From NCBI RefSeq assembly GCF_016756395.1, contig NZ_AP018365.1, forward strand, positions 3,137,001-3,201,000: DNA of 64,000 nt. Reading direction: 5' to 3'. The notes beneath the pieces are model-generated. The model was not told the origin of the DNA. It was given only the letters and a program-made list of their open reading frames with translations, and searched no databases. Positions 25,695 through 34,755 of this stretch are shown piece after piece; position 1 is the stretch's first letter; each line of letters opens with the position of its first letter. The DNA comes from Streptomyces sp. SN-593 (lineage in GTDB: Bacteria; Actinomycetota; Actinomycetes; Streptomycetales; Streptomycetaceae). A program made the position numbers and the translations under genes.

Positions 25695-26714
25695 TCACGT
25701 CAGGTTAAGGATCTGTCCCGGTTTGATGAGGTTGGGGTCGTCGCCGATCAGGTCGCGGTTGGCCTCGTAGAGCTGGTGCCAGCCGCCGGCGACGTGCTGG
25801 GCCGCGGCGATCCCGGAGAGCGATTCGCCGGAGCCGACCCGGTAACCGTCGGTGGCGGACGTGCCCGACGCGGGCCGCCCGGTGGACGGCGTGGCGTGCC
25901 CGCCCTGCCCCGCGTCCCCGCCCGCGCCGCCGGCGGTCGAGAGGATCTCGGTCCTGGTGGCCCGGTCCTTCGCCGCCAGCTCCTCGTCGGTCGGGTCGTA
26001 CGGCTTGCCGTGCCGGCCCGAGCCGGTGGTGGGGGCGCCGGGGTCCGACGGGGTGCCCGTGGCGGGCGTGCCGGAGCCGTCGGGCGCGGTCGGCGACGTG
26101 GTGGGCGCCCCGGAGCCGGTCGGCGCGTCCGTGCCGCCCGTGGTCGGGGTGTCCGTGGTGGACGTACCCGTGGTGGGTGTGCCGGAGCCGTCGGGCGCGG
26201 TCGGCGACGTGGTGGGCGTCCCGGAGTCGGTCGGCGCGGTGGTCGCGCCGGCGCTGGGCTGGATGCCGGTGGGGCCCGAGGGGTCGGGCGCCGGGGTGGT
26301 ACTCGGGTCGACGTCCGGGGTCGAGGTGTCGATGAGCAGCCCGGTGGTGATCTCGCAGCCGGGCCACGCGTTGGGGCCCAGGTCGGCGAGGACCTTCTCC
26401 GCCACGGAGATCTGCTGGTCCCGGGTGGCGAGGTCGGGGCGCTTCGCGTACGCGTCGCCGCCGTACTGGTCCCAGGTCTTCTGGGTGATCGCCAGGCCGC
26501 CGAAGAAGCCGTTGTCGGTGTTCGCGCTCCACACGCCGTTGGACTCGCACTGGGCGACCTTGTCCCAGGTGCTCGCGCTGGCCGCCTGGGCGGAACCGGC
26601 GCTGATCAGCGGAAGCGCGATGCCGACGCCTGTCGCGGCGGCGGTAGCCACGGTCACCACAGCCGCCGGGGCCTGCCGGGGGCGTCGGTGCCGGCCGTTA
26701 CCGGACGAGAGCAT
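25695..26714 (-). CDS. rpfC: Second Rpf-domain protein with LysM (RpfC-like)
   Basis: 339 residues. A signal peptide (about 1-44) ends in SAGSAQA. The Rpf domain (about 46-125) has [20 protein letters not shown] with Glu57 as the likely catalytic acid, and FFGGLAITQKTWDQYGG. A long linker (about 135-285) is built of repeated Pro/Thr/Gly/Ser units such as PTAPDGSGTP. A LysM domain closes the protein (YRVGSGESLSGIAAAQHV..IKPGQILNLT). It is a paralog of the adjacent rpfA with the same orientation; the riboswitch lies between them and belongs to rpfA. The symbol follows the S. coelicolor order as I recall it. Confidence 0.8.
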   Translation of the reverse strand: MLSSGNGRHRRPRQAPAAVVTVATAAATGVGIALPLISAGSAQAASASTWDKVAQCESNGVWSANTDNGFFGGLAITQKTWDQYGGDAYAKRPDLATRDQQISVAEKVLADLGPNAWPGCEITTGLLIDTSTPDVDPSTTPAPDPSGPTGIQPSAGATTAPTDSGTPTTSPTAPDGSGTPTTGTSTTDTPTTGGTDAPTGSGAPTTSPTAPDGSGTPATGTPSDPGAPTTGSGRHGKPYDPTDEELAAKDRATRTEILSTAGGAGGDAGQGGHATPSTGRPASGTSATDGYRVGSGESLSGIAAAQHVAGGWHQLYEANRDLIGDDPNLIKPGQILNLT

Positions 26715-26885
26715 GCGGTCGCCTTTCGTTCAAGCCGTAGGCCGTTCCGTGCACCCGGCCGCGCCTCGTGCCGGCGGCCGCGCCGTGAACGTCCTTGCGT
26801 TGACCGCAGAACGTAGCGGCCTTGGCCAGTGCGTCACAAGTCGATGTAGCGATCATCACGTCGGGATCACGGTGCTGACGGCACG

Positions 26886-28157
26886 TCAGCTTGCGGGTGG
26901 TGCCACGGCGGTGAACTCCACCGGCAGGGTGCGCAGTCCACGCATGATCAGGCCGCCGCGCCAGCGCAGTTCGGCGGGCTCCACCGCCAGCCGCAGGTCA
27001 GGCAGCCGGGTGAGCAGAGCGGCGAGCGCGGTGCGAGCCTCCAGCCGCGCCAGCGGCGCGCCCAGGCAGTAATGGATGCCGTGGCCGTAGCCGAGGTGGG
27101 GGTTGTCCCGGCGGCCGAGGTCGGGGGTGTCCGGCGCGGTGAACCTGGCCGGGTCGCGGTCGGCCGCGGCGAGCACCACCAGCACCGGGTCGCCCGCCGC
27201 GACGGCCCGGCCGCCGATCTCCAGCGGCTCGGTGGCGTACCGCCAGGTGGCCATCTCGACCGGGCCGTCGTAGCGCAGCAGTTCCTCGACGGCGGAGCCG
27301 AGCAGCGTGTCGTCGCCCGCGGCCAGTGCCTCCTGGAGGGCGGCGCGCTGCGCGGGGTGGGCGAGCAGGGTGTGCACACCGTTGCCGATCAGGTTGACGG
27401 TCGTCTCGAAGCCGGCGAACAGCAGGATGAAGGCCATCGCGGCGGCCTCGTTCTCCGTCAGGTGCTCGCCGTGGTCGCCGGCGCGGATCAGCGCCGAGAT
27501 CAGGTCGTCGCCGAGGTCGCCGCGCTTGCGGTGGATCAGCTCCACGAGGTACGCCCGCATCCGCTTCACCGCCCGGGCCACCCCGCCGCGGGGGCCGCCG
27601 CCCTGACCGGGCGCCGCGTGACGCACCATCATCCCGGCCCAGTCCCGGAAGTCGTCCTGGTCCTCCCGCGGCACACCGAGCAGGTCGCAGATGGCGTAGA
27701 TGGGCAGCGGGAAGGCGAACTCGTGGATGAGGTCCGCCTCCCCCCGGCCGGCGAAGGCGTCGATGAAGCCGTCCGTCAACTCGCGTACCCGCGGCTCGAA
27801 CAGCGCGACCGTACGCGGGGTGAACGCCTTGGACACCAGGCGGCGCAGCCGGGTGTGGTCGGGCGGGTCGATGTTGAGCAGGTGCGTCGTCAGCTCCGCG
27901 GTCCGCTCCCCCGGGATGCCGGTCTTCCCCTTCGCCCCGGACTCCCCCGCGTGGTGCACCGGGTTCTTGCTCAGCCGCGGGTCGGCCAGCGCCTGCCGCG
28001 CGTCGGCGTAACGGGTCACCAGCCACGCGTCGACCCCGCTCGGCAGCGTGGTCCAGCGCACCGGCGCGTGCTCGCGCAGCCAGGCGTACGCGGGATAGGG
28101 GTCGGTGGCGAACTCCCAGGAGAAGAGCTCCGGCGACGGCCGCGTCGTATCGGTCAC
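26886..28157 (-). CDS. Cytochrome P450 (CYP107-like)
   Basis: 423 residues. The I-helix is LLFAGFETTVN (AG-x-E-T version), the ExxR motif is EELLRY, and the heme loop is GYGHGIHYCLGAP with Cys364 as the iron ligand. LNIDPPDHTRLRRLVSKAFTPR is the C-helix region of bacterial class I P450s. It would need a ferredoxin and reductase from elsewhere; none is adjacent. The substrate is unknown. The GTG start (VTDTTRPSP) fits the family, although the GGGAGG upstream is unusually close to it. The gene is divergent from the Uma2 gene. Confidence 0.88.
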   Translation of the reverse strand: MTDTTRPSPELFSWEFATDPYPAYAWLREHAPVRWTTLPSGVDAWLVTRYADARQALADPRLSKNPVHHAGESGAKGKTGIPGERTAELTTHLLNIDPPDHTRLRRLVSKAFTPRTVALFEPRVRELTDGFIDAFAGRGEADLIHEFAFPLPIYAICDLLGVPREDQDDFRDWAGMMVRHAAPGQGGGPRGGVARAVKRMRAYLVELIHRKRGDLGDDLISALIRAGDHGEHLTENEAAAMAFILLFAGFETTVNLIGNGVHTLLAHPAQRAALQEALAAGDDTLLGSAVEELLRYDGPVEMATWRYATEPLEIGGRAVAAGDPVLVVLAAADRDPARFTAPDTPDLGRRDNPHLGYGHGIHYCLGAPLARLEARTALAALLTRLPDLRLAVEPAELRWRGGLIMRGLRTLPVEFTAVAPPAS

Positions 28158-28339
28158 CCTCCCGACGCTACCCGCCGGCCCCGCGCCCGGGGCACACCGG
28201 GCGGCCGAGCCCTCGGCACCCACGTCTTCGCAGGTCAACGCGGTACACCCAACCCGACTTCACCCGTTCGAGTGATCGATCTTCTTTTCGTCTGGGTACG
28301 CTTCCGGTACGCGCCACAATCCGTCGCATGGGAGCGCTG

Positions 28340-28966
28340 ATGAGTACCCCAGCCGAAGGCGATCAGGACACGGGCTTCACCTGGCCCATGCCTCCGTCCG
28401 GTGGGTGGACCGCGGATGACCTGGACAGTATTCCGGGCCTCCCGTCACACACCGAGATGATCGACGGAGGGCTGTTCTTCGTGAGTCCGCAGACCTATTT
28501 CCACATGGCCGTGCTCCGGCTGCTGGAGACCGCGCTGCTGGACCAGGCGCCGGAGGAGTACGACGTGATCCGGGAGATGACCGTCACGCTGGACGGGCGG
28601 GACCGGCCGGAGCCCGACCTGATGGTCGTGCCGTACTCCGCGCTGGGCCAGTTGCGGCAGACCTCGTTCGACCCGTCGCAGATCGTGCTGGCGGTCGAGG
28701 TCGTCTCACCGGAGTCGGTCGGCCGTGACCGCGAACTGAAGCCGAGGAAGTACGCGAAGGCCGGTATCCGTCACTTCTGGCGGGTGGAGGAGAACGACGG
28801 CACGCCCGTCGTGTACGTCTACGAGCTCGACCCCGCCACCGGTGCGTACGCGATCACCGGCATCCACCACGACCGGCTCAAGGTCGCGGTGCCCTTCGTC
28901 GTGGACGCCGACCTGACCAGGCTTCGGCGCGGTCGCCCCGGCGACGGGGCGGGGCAGGACGCCTGA
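28340..28966 (+). CDS. Uma2-family (DUF820) putative restriction-like endonuclease
   Basis: 208 residues. The PD-(D/E)xK fold is visible: EMIDGGLFFVSPQTYFH, then RPEPDLMVVP, ILAVEVVSPESVGRDRELKPRKYAKAGIRHFWRVE. The acidic residues in PDLMV and VEVVS and the Lys of KPRKYAKAGI form the likely metal-binding catalytic set. Many cyanobacteria and actinomycetes carry families of such genes; none has a proven cellular role. The second ATG (28340), with GGGAG six bases upstream, was taken over the one at 28328. It converges on the endonuclease V gene. Confidence 0.85.
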   Translation: MSTPAEGDQDTGFTWPMPPSGGWTADDLDSIPGLPSHTEMIDGGLFFVSPQTYFHMAVLRLLETALLDQAPEEYDVIREMTVTLDGRDRPEPDLMVVPYSALGQLRQTSFDPSQIVLAVEVVSPESVGRDRELKPRKYAKAGIRHFWRVEENDGTPVVYVYELDPATGAYAITGIHHDRLKVAVPFVVDADLTRLRRGRPGDGAGQDA

Positions 28967-28975
28967 CGCGCGGCG

Positions 28976-29686
28976 CTATCCCGTTGCCGCGCGCAGCGCC
29001 TCACGGCTGAGGTGGTCGGCCTGGCGGGTGGTCTCGGGGAGCCGGTGGCGCGGCGCCAGCTCCAGGACCCGGGCGCAGGCCGTCGGCAGGTCGACGAGGT
29101 GGCCGGTGGAGACGTACACCGGCTTGACGCCCGCCCGGGTGCGCAGCGCGCGGCCGACGACCTCGCCGCCGTCCACCAGGTCGGCGTGGGCGCCGCGGTC
29201 CGGCCCGAGGGCGGCCGGGTCGTGGCGGCCGGTGAACGGGGTCTTGGCGACGCCCGCCGTCGGCAGGCCGGTGAGCACCCCGAGGTGGCAGGCGAGCCCG
29301 AAGCGGCGCGGGTGCGAGCGGCCGTGCCCGTCGCACAGCAACAGGTCGGGGACCGCCTCCAGTCGGCGCAGCGCGGCGACCAGCGCGGGCAGCTCACGGA
29401 AGGCGAACAGGCCCGGGACGTACGGGAACGCCGTGGCCGCGGTGGCCGTGGCCCGCTCGACCACGTCGTGCGTCGCGGTGTCGATGACCACGACGGCCGC
29501 CGCGACCAGGTCGCCGGTGCCGCGCCCGTCGCCGGCGTAGGCGACGTCGAGGCCCGCGACGAGGCGGGGCGCGGCCGGACCGGGGCCGCGGTGGTCGGCG
29601 AGCGGCCGCAGCCGCTCCTGGAGGGCGCGGGCCTCCGCCTCACCGGTCGGCCAGGCGTAGGGCACCTCGACCCGCACCGGTGTCAA
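28976..29686 (-). CDS. nfi: Endonuclease V (deoxyinosine 3'-endonuclease)
   Basis: 236 residues. VAGLDVAYAG carries the first catalytic Asp. FPYVPGLFAFRELPALVAALRRL, DLLLCDGHGRSHPRRFGLACHLGVLTGLPTAGVAKT and KPVYVSTGHLVDL are the diagnostic blocks, including the Asp-Gly-x-Gly loop. The enzyme nicks DNA one base 3' of deaminated adenine (inosine) and acts in repair. The reading frame starts with TTG at 29686, overlapping the mazG stop; a GTG at 29677 is also possible. The link with mazG suggests a nucleotide-quality pair: sanitising the pool and repairing what escaped. Confidence 0.88.
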   Translation of the reverse strand: MTPVRVEVPYAWPTGEAEARALQERLRPLADHRGPGPAAPRLVAGLDVAYAGDGRGTGDLVAAAVVVIDTATHDVVERATATAATAFPYVPGLFAFRELPALVAALRRLEAVPDLLLCDGHGRSHPRRFGLACHLGVLTGLPTAGVAKTPFTGRHDPAALGPDRGAHADLVDGGEVVGRALRTRAGVKPVYVSTGHLVDLPTACARVLELAPRHRLPETTRQADHLSREALRAATG

Positions 29687-30729
29687 CCGCCTTCTACGGT
29701 ACGGCCGTTGCCGTCGTGGTCGGCATCGCTGCGCGCCGCCGCCTCCGCCGCCTTCGTCGCCGCGCGGTAGCGGCGCGCGGCGTGCCGCAGGGCGCGTTCC
29801 GGGTCGAGGCCGGCGGCCTGCGCGGCGGCGGCGAGCGCGAGCAGGTGGTCGCCGAGCGCGTCCTCGCCGTCGGGCACGGGCCCGGCCGGGGCGGCGGGCA
29901 CGGGCAGCCCGGCGTCACCCGCCCGGGAGGCGAGCTTCGCCGCGAGCGCGAGCGCGGGCGCGGCGACCGGGACGCCCTCGGTGACGGACTCCCGGACCTT
30001 CTCCGCGCTCTTGCGCCGCGCCCAGATCTCCCGGACCTCCTCCGGGGTGCTCGCGTGCTCGTCGCCGAAGACGTGCGGGTGGCGGTGGACGAGCTTGGCG
30101 ATCAGGCCCGCGGCGACGTCGTCGATGTCGTACGGGTCCTCCGGGTCGTCCTCGGCGACGGCGGCGTGGAAGGCCACCTGGAGCAGCACGTCGCCCAACT
30201 CCTCACGGACGGCGGTGCGGTCGCCCTCCTCGATCGCCTCGACGAGTTCGTACATCTCCTCGATGCCGTACGGGGCGAGGTCCTCGTGGGTGCGGACCGC
30301 GCTCCACGGGCACTCGGCCCTGATCCGGTCCATCACCCGCACCAGGTCGAGCAGCCGGGCGCCGGGCAGGTCGTACGACCCGGGCAGCAGCTCCAGTTCG
30401 GGCATCGCGACGCGACCGGAGCCGCCCAACCGGGCCAGTTCGTCGGTGACGGCGCGGTCCGCCCCGGCGTCCGGCGGCAGGTACACCACGGTGCGGCCGC
30501 CCGCGGCGGCGTCCACGAGCTGCTGCCCGGTCGGCGTCGCCGCCTCGACGGCGATACCGGCCTGCCGCAGGTAGGGGAGCTGCGGGTGCTCCGGGTCGGC
30601 GCACAGCACGCGGTCGGCCGCGCGCAGCACCTGCCAGGCGGGCCAGGACAGCAGGCCGGGGGCGACCCGGTGGCTCATGGTGAGCAGCACCAGGCGTCCG
30701 GCGGGCACGGCGTCGGGTTCTTCGGTCAC
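29683..30729 (-). CDS. mazG: MazG-family nucleoside triphosphate pyrophosphohydrolase with N-terminal methylase-like domain
   Basis: 348 residues from a GTG. Residues about 10-120 resemble the tetrapyrrole-methylase-like domain fused to MazG in YabN-type proteins (LVLLTMSHRVAPGLLSWPAW). Residues about 125-250 are the MazG all-alpha domain: RIRAECPWSAVRTHEDLAPYGIEEMYELVEAIEEGD, ELGDVLLQVAFHAAVAEDD, and KLVHRHPHVFGDE. The EExxE and ExxD residues bind Mg2+. MazG hydrolyses non-canonical NTPs to NMP and pyrophosphate. An Ala/Pro-rich C-terminus follows. Its stop overlaps the endonuclease V start by three bases. Confidence 0.88.
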   Translation of the reverse strand: MTEEPDAVPAGRLVLLTMSHRVAPGLLSWPAWQVLRAADRVLCADPEHPQLPYLRQAGIAVEAATPTGQQLVDAAAGGRTVVYLPPDAGADRAVTDELARLGGSGRVAMPELELLPGSYDLPGARLLDLVRVMDRIRAECPWSAVRTHEDLAPYGIEEMYELVEAIEEGDRTAVREELGDVLLQVAFHAAVAEDDPEDPYDIDDVAAGLIAKLVHRHPHVFGDEHASTPEEVREIWARRKSAEKVRESVTEGVPVAAPALALAAKLASRAGDAGLPVPAAPAGPVPDGEDALGDHLLALAAAAQAAGLDPERALRHAARRYRAATKAAEAAARSDADHDGNGRTVEGG

Positions 30730-30800
30730 CCCACGAACGTACCTCGCGGCGCCGGGTGGACGTCGGGCGGGCGGCCCGACCGGCCGGCCAGCCGGGCAGA

Positions 30801-30860
30801 CCGGCAGGCAGGCGGTCGGGCCGGCAGGCAGGCGGTCGGGCCGGCAGGCAGGCGGTCGGG
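30801..30860. repeat. 20-bp tandem repeat, three identical copies
   Basis: CCGGCAGGCAGGCGGTCGGG occurs three times without change at 30801, 30821 and 30841, four bases past the stop of the SurA-like gene and before mazG. A decayed half unit precedes it. The copies can pair in part with neighbouring CCGACCGGCCGGCC sequence. Confidence 0.9.
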
Positions 30861-30864
30861 CCGG

Positions 30865-31545
30865 TCAGGCGACGCCGACGGCCGCCGCGGTGTCGTCGGT
30901 GCCGGCCACCGGCGTCTTGTCGACCACCCACGGGTCCTTGACCTTGCCGATGGACGCGCTCGTGCCGTCCCACACGCCGTACCGCGGGTTGATGTGCACG
31001 TCGAGGGACTTGGCGGTCTTCACCATGTAGTCCTCCAGCGCCTTCTCGCCGCCGTCGCTGCCCGGCTGGTAGCCGAGCGCGGCGATGATCTTCGTGATGC
31101 CGATCTTCTCGCGCAGGTAGCTGTCGATCTGGTCGGGCGGCGTGCCGTACTGCGCGAGCATGCCGGCCTCGTACTGCTCGCGGCTGCCGCCGGCGAGTTG
31201 CTGCACCTCCGCGTCGTACTCCCGCTGCACCTCGCCCGCGGTCACCGTCAGGTGCTTGTCGGCGAGCGCCCGGTCGACCACCCGGTTCTGCACGATGACG
31301 TTGAGCACCTGGGTGGGCAACTGGGTCGCGCCGGCCACCGCCTGCTCGGCCTGCGGGTCGCCGCTCGCGGCGTCGCGCAGGTCGGTGACCCGCGCCTGCA
31401 CGGTCGACACGGCGATCCGCTGGTCGCCGACCACCGCGGCCGCGCCCGCGCGGTCGGGGCCGGACCCGCACGCGGTCAGCGCGGGCGACGCGAGCAGCAG
31501 GGCGATTGCTGCGGTGGAGACGGCGGCGGTGCGGCGGCGGACCAT
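30865..31545 (-). CDS. SurA N-terminal-domain lipoprotein (foldase-like)
   Basis: 226 residues from the ATG with GGGAGG six bases upstream. A lipoprotein signal peptide ends in LTAC-GSG (lipobox Cys near residue 26). The mature part resembles SurA/PrsA N-terminal chaperone domains: VVGDQRIAVSTVQARV, then helices with QNRVVDRALADKHLTVTAGEVQREYD. There is no parvulin PPIase domain, so it would be a holdase-type secreted chaperone. It lies upstream of mazG on the same strand, separated by the 20-bp repeats. This gene order recurs in Streptomyces. Confidence 0.82.
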   Translation of the reverse strand: MVRRRTAAVSTAAIALLLASPALTACGSGPDRAGAAAVVGDQRIAVSTVQARVTDLRDAASGDPQAEQAVAGATQLPTQVLNVIVQNRVVDRALADKHLTVTAGEVQREYDAEVQQLAGGSREQYEAGMLAQYGTPPDQIDSYLREKIGITKIIAALGYQPGSDGGEKALEDYMVKTAKSLDVHINPRYGVWDGTSASIGKVKDPWVVDKTPVAGTDDTAAAVGVA

Positions 31546-31716
31546 GTGTGCCTCCCGGCGGGTGACGGCGGTGAGCCGCGGGGAGGTTGTCCCCGCGCCC
31601 CGCGTCTCGCGTTCCTGGCGTGATGGATGATCGGGCACGAGGATATTGACCAACGGCGGCCGATATCCAGCACCGTGCACAACGTGATCCGCGCCGGGAG
31701 GGTTGCGGCCCCGGGA

Positions 31717-32430
31717 TCAACCGGTCGGCAGCGCCTGCTTCGGGCAGGTGTTCAGCACCTTGCGCATGGCGTCCTTCTCCGCGCTGCTGACCCACAGCCC
31801 GTACTTCTTCTTCACCGCGACCTGGCGGGCCACGTAGGAGCAGCGGTAGGACGTGTTCGGCGGCAGCCAGGTCGCGGTGTCGCCGTCGCTCTTACGGCGG
31901 TTGGTGGACGAGTCGACGGCGAGCAGGTTCAGCGGGTCGTTGGCGAAGTCCTCGCGGCGGTCCTTGGACCACTGCTGCGCGCCCTTCTGCCAGGCGTCGG
32001 ACAGGGCCACCGCGTGGTCGATGTCCACCTTGCTGGCGCCGCGCTTGTAGACGATCTGCGTGCCGGTGTACGGGTCGGCGAGGGTGCCGCCGGTCACGAT
32101 GCAGTCCTTGGTGCCGGCCCGGTAGGTCCTCTTGGTGAGGTCGCGGGTCAGTATGTCGTCGCGGGTGTCGCAGTGGTTGTGGTCCACGTCGGCCCACGCG
32201 GGGCCGAACTGGTCCCGCGAGTAACCGGTCTTCGGGGCCCGCCCCTTGACCGGAAGCGCGTTCGCGGCGGCCAGCGCGCTGCCCGGAGCGGCGCTGGCGG
32301 CGGTGGTGCCGCTGGTGGCCGCGGTACCGGTGGGGTCCGCGCCCTGGGTGGTGACCTTGCACCCGGCGACGCCCAGCGTCGCGGCCACCACCGCCGTGCA
32401 GGCCAGCGCCCGCGTCCTACGTATCCCCAT
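31717..32430 (-). CDS. Exported HNH endonuclease-family protein (DUF1524/GmrSD C-terminal type)
   Basis: 237 residues. The signal peptide has a lipobox-like LGVAGCK (Cys about residue 24). The nuclease domain reads SRDQFGPAWADVDHNHCDTRDDIL, VDIDHAVALSDAWQKGAQQW (DH pair of the His-metal motif), NDPLNLLAVDSSTNRRKSDGD (Asn of HNH) and YVARQVAVKKKYGLWVS. Such proteins are common secreted nucleases in Streptomyces, probably cleaving extracellular DNA for nutrients or competition. The ATG was chosen for its spacing to GAAGG; a GTG lies three bases upstream. Confidence 0.85.
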   Translation of the reverse strand: MGIRRTRALACTAVVAATLGVAGCKVTTQGADPTGTAATSGTTAASAAPGSALAAANALPVKGRAPKTGYSRDQFGPAWADVDHNHCDTRDDILTRDLTKRTYRAGTKDCIVTGGTLADPYTGTQIVYKRGASKVDIDHAVALSDAWQKGAQQWSKDRREDFANDPLNLLAVDSSTNRRKSDGDTATWLPPNTSYRCSYVARQVAVKKKYGLWVSSAEKDAMRKVLNTCPKQALPTG

Positions 32431-32485
32431 CACTCACCTTCGAAGAAGTCGTCCGGGGCGCGAACCGCCCCTCCAGCCATGTCCC

Positions 32486-34021
32486 TTACCCCTGGACATG
32501 CCCCAACCAGGCGAGAGTACGGCGCACTTCGGCCGGAAAAGGATGGTGGGGACCGCGGACGCGCTCGGCGTCGTACAGCAGGCGGGTCAGCACGTCGCGT
32601 GCCGCGCGGCGGTCCCCGACGGACAGCAGCAGGTGGCCGATCCGGCGCCTGATCTCCAGCGGCGGTCCGGGGTCGGCGGCCGCCCAGCGCTCGAAGTACG
32701 GCAGCAGGACGCGGTACTCGGACAGCGCGGAGGTGGTGTCGCCCAACTGCTCCAGGCACTGGGCGGCTTCGTAGCGGTACTGCAGGGCCGTCCGGTCCGC
32801 GCCGCCGTACTGGGAGGCGAACTCATCGGACAGGCGGCGCAGTTCGGGCAGCGCGCGACGGTACTGGCCGTCCTCCATCAAGGTCGCGGCGTACTGCTTG
32901 CGCAGGCTGCGCAGCACCGGGGAGTGCTCGCCGTGCTTCGTCGCGGCGGCCGGCAGCAGCCCGCCGAGCACGTCGACGGCCTGGGTGATCCGGCCGGCCG
33001 CCAGCAGCCGGCGCACCTCGTCGACCGCGGCGGCCAGGTCGGGGCCGGCGGAGTTCACCGCCGGCGGGTGCGCGGGGCGCTCGGGCAGCGGCGCGGGTGC
33101 GGGCTTGTCCGGCCACGGGGCGTGCGGGCGCAGGAACGGCCGGGTCGGGTCCATCGGGCCGAGCGGCGCGGAGCGGTCCGCGCCGGGCGGCGGCACCAGG
33201 GCGACGAGCTGCCGGAAGGCGTCCTGGGCGTCCTCGGGGCGGTCCTGCGGGTCCTTGGCGAGCAGCCGCAGCACCAGGGCCTCCAGCGGCTCGGGCACCT
33301 GGGGCCGTATCCGGCGCAGCGGCGTCGGCTGCTCGTACAGGTGGCCGTGCAGCACGCCGAGGGCGGTGGGGGCGTTGAACGGGACCTCGCCGCCGAGGAG
33401 TTCGTGCAGCACCACGCCGAGGGCGTACAGGTCGGTGCGCGGGCCGATCGCGCCGCCCATCGCCTGCTCGGGCGCCATGTAGGCGGGGCTGCCGATCGGT
33501 GTCCCGGTGTGCGTGAGCCGGGTGGTGTCGGTGTCCATCACGGACGCCACGCCCAGGTCGAGCACGGTGACGGTGCCGTCGGTCCTGACCATCACGTTCC
33601 GCGGCTTGAGGTCGCGGTGGACGATCGGGACGGCGTGCACCGCCGACAGCGCCGCGCAAAGCTGCGCACCGACGGCGACCGCCCACGGCCAGGGGTACGG
33701 CGTGTGCGCGGCCAGGTGCGCGCCGAGGTCGCCGCCCTCCACGAACTGCATCACCAGGTACAGCTCGTCGCCGTCGGCGCCCGCGTCGTGGACGGTGACC
33801 AGGCCCGGGTGGTCGACCTGCGCGGTGACCCGGCACTCGCGGTCGAAGCGCTGCCGCAGCTCCTCCACGTTCTCCCCGCCGGCGACCTTGTCCGGGCGCA
33901 GCAGCTTCACCGCCACCCGGCGGTCCAACCGCCGGTCGTAGGCGGTCCACACCTGCCCCATGCCGCCCTGGCCGATGACCGAGGCCAGTTCGTACCGCCC
34001 GGCGATGAGCCGACCGGTCAT
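32486..34021 (-). CDS. Serine/threonine protein kinase with C-terminal TPR-like region
   Basis: 511 residues. Kinase domain, about 1-270: glycine loop GQGGMGQVW, VAVKLL with the ATP lysine, HRDLKPRNVM catalytic loop, and MAPEQ before the activation segment end. The Mg-binding motif is DLG (VTVLDLGVAS) instead of DFG, a substitution seen in some active kinases. A Pro-rich linker (about 275-330) precedes helical TPR-like repeats (about 335-500). There is no TM segment, so it is a soluble kinase. ATGA overlap with the membrane-protein gene upstream implies coupled translation. Confidence 0.9.
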   Translation of the reverse strand: MTGRLIAGRYELASVIGQGGMGQVWTAYDRRLDRRVAVKLLRPDKVAGGENVEELRQRFDRECRVTAQVDHPGLVTVHDAGADGDELYLVMQFVEGGDLGAHLAAHTPYPWPWAVAVGAQLCAALSAVHAVPIVHRDLKPRNVMVRTDGTVTVLDLGVASVMDTDTTRLTHTGTPIGSPAYMAPEQAMGGAIGPRTDLYALGVVLHELLGGEVPFNAPTALGVLHGHLYEQPTPLRRIRPQVPEPLEALVLRLLAKDPQDRPEDAQDAFRQLVALVPPPGADRSAPLGPMDPTRPFLRPHAPWPDKPAPAPLPERPAHPPAVNSAGPDLAAAVDEVRRLLAAGRITQAVDVLGGLLPAAATKHGEHSPVLRSLRKQYAATLMEDGQYRRALPELRRLSDEFASQYGGADRTALQYRYEAAQCLEQLGDTTSALSEYRVLLPYFERWAAADPGPPLEIRRRIGHLLLSVGDRRAARDVLTRLLYDAERVRGPHHPFPAEVRRTLAWLGHVQG

Positions 34022-34755
34022 CTGGCCGCCCCGCCCTCACCGCTGTCCCGGCCCTCGCCGCGCTCCTTGCGCAGGAAGTCGCTCAGCTCGTCGAGCTCCG
34101 CCCTGACCTGGTCGATGCGGGGGGCCGGCTGCGGCGTGGAGTGCGGTGCGGAGTTCGGGGCGGTGTTCGGGGGCGGGGTGGGGTTGCGCGGCGGGGTGGA
34201 CGGTCCGCCGACCGGGCCCGGGGCGGCGGGGCGGTTCGCGGGCGGCGGGGTGGAGGGGCGGTTCACCGGTGGCGGGGTGGCCGCGCGGGCGGGCCCGGGG
34301 TACTGCCGGGGGGCCGGGTAGCCCTGCTGCGCCGGGCGGGCCATCGGGACGGGGCCGCCGAAGCCGGTGGCGTACGGGTTCTGCGGCGGGTAGCCGGCCA
34401 CCGCGGCGGGCCGGCCCCGGCGGGCGGCGCGGTACCTGAGGACGTCGGCGACCAGGAAGTACACGGCGCCGCCGAACATGCAGATCAGGATCAGAGTGGC
34501 GCCGGTGTTGGCCTGCCAGTCGTCGTCGTGGGACAGGCCGAAGCAGACCACGGCGATCACGGCCATGCCGACCGCGACGGCGAGCACCAGCCAGTCGGTG
34601 CTGCGCTTGCGCAGCACCGCCAGGTAGAGCATCGACACCCAGGCGAGGAAGCCCAGGGTGACCACGGGCACCACGGTGAGGATCACCCGCAGCACGACGG
34701 CAGTCGTGGGGTCGGCGGGCTTGGGCCCCTGCGTCACCGGACCTGGGCCGTACAT
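34018..34755 (-). CDS. Membrane protein with Pro-rich cytoplasmic tail, coupled to the kinase gene
   Basis: 245 residues from an ATG with GGAG eight bases upstream. Three hydrophobic segments: about 20-50 (VVLRVILTVVPVVTLGFLAWVSMLYLAVL), 57-75 and 85-107. The rest is a Pro/Ala/Gly/Asn-rich tail, then a short charged helix (VRAELDELSDFLRKERGEG). The family is unknown. Because it overlaps the kinase gene by four bases it may be a partner, substrate or membrane docking protein for the kinase; this is inference. Confidence 0.7.
   Translation of the reverse strand: MYGPGPVTQGPKPADPTTAVVLRVILTVVPVVTLGFLAWVSMLYLAVLRKRSTDWLVLAVAVGMAVIAVVCFGLSHDDDWQANTGATLILICMFGGAVYFLVADVLRYRAARRGRPAAVAGYPPQNPYATGFGGPVPMARPAQQGYPAPRQYPGPARAATPPPVNRPSTPPPANRPAAPGPVGGPSTPPRNPTPPPNTAPNSAPHSTPQPAPRIDQVRAELDELSDFLRKERGEGRDSGEGGAAR

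Noticed and set aside
30801..30860. Possible CRISPR array
   Set aside because: The three 20-bp copies are directly adjacent with no spacers, and there are no cas genes.
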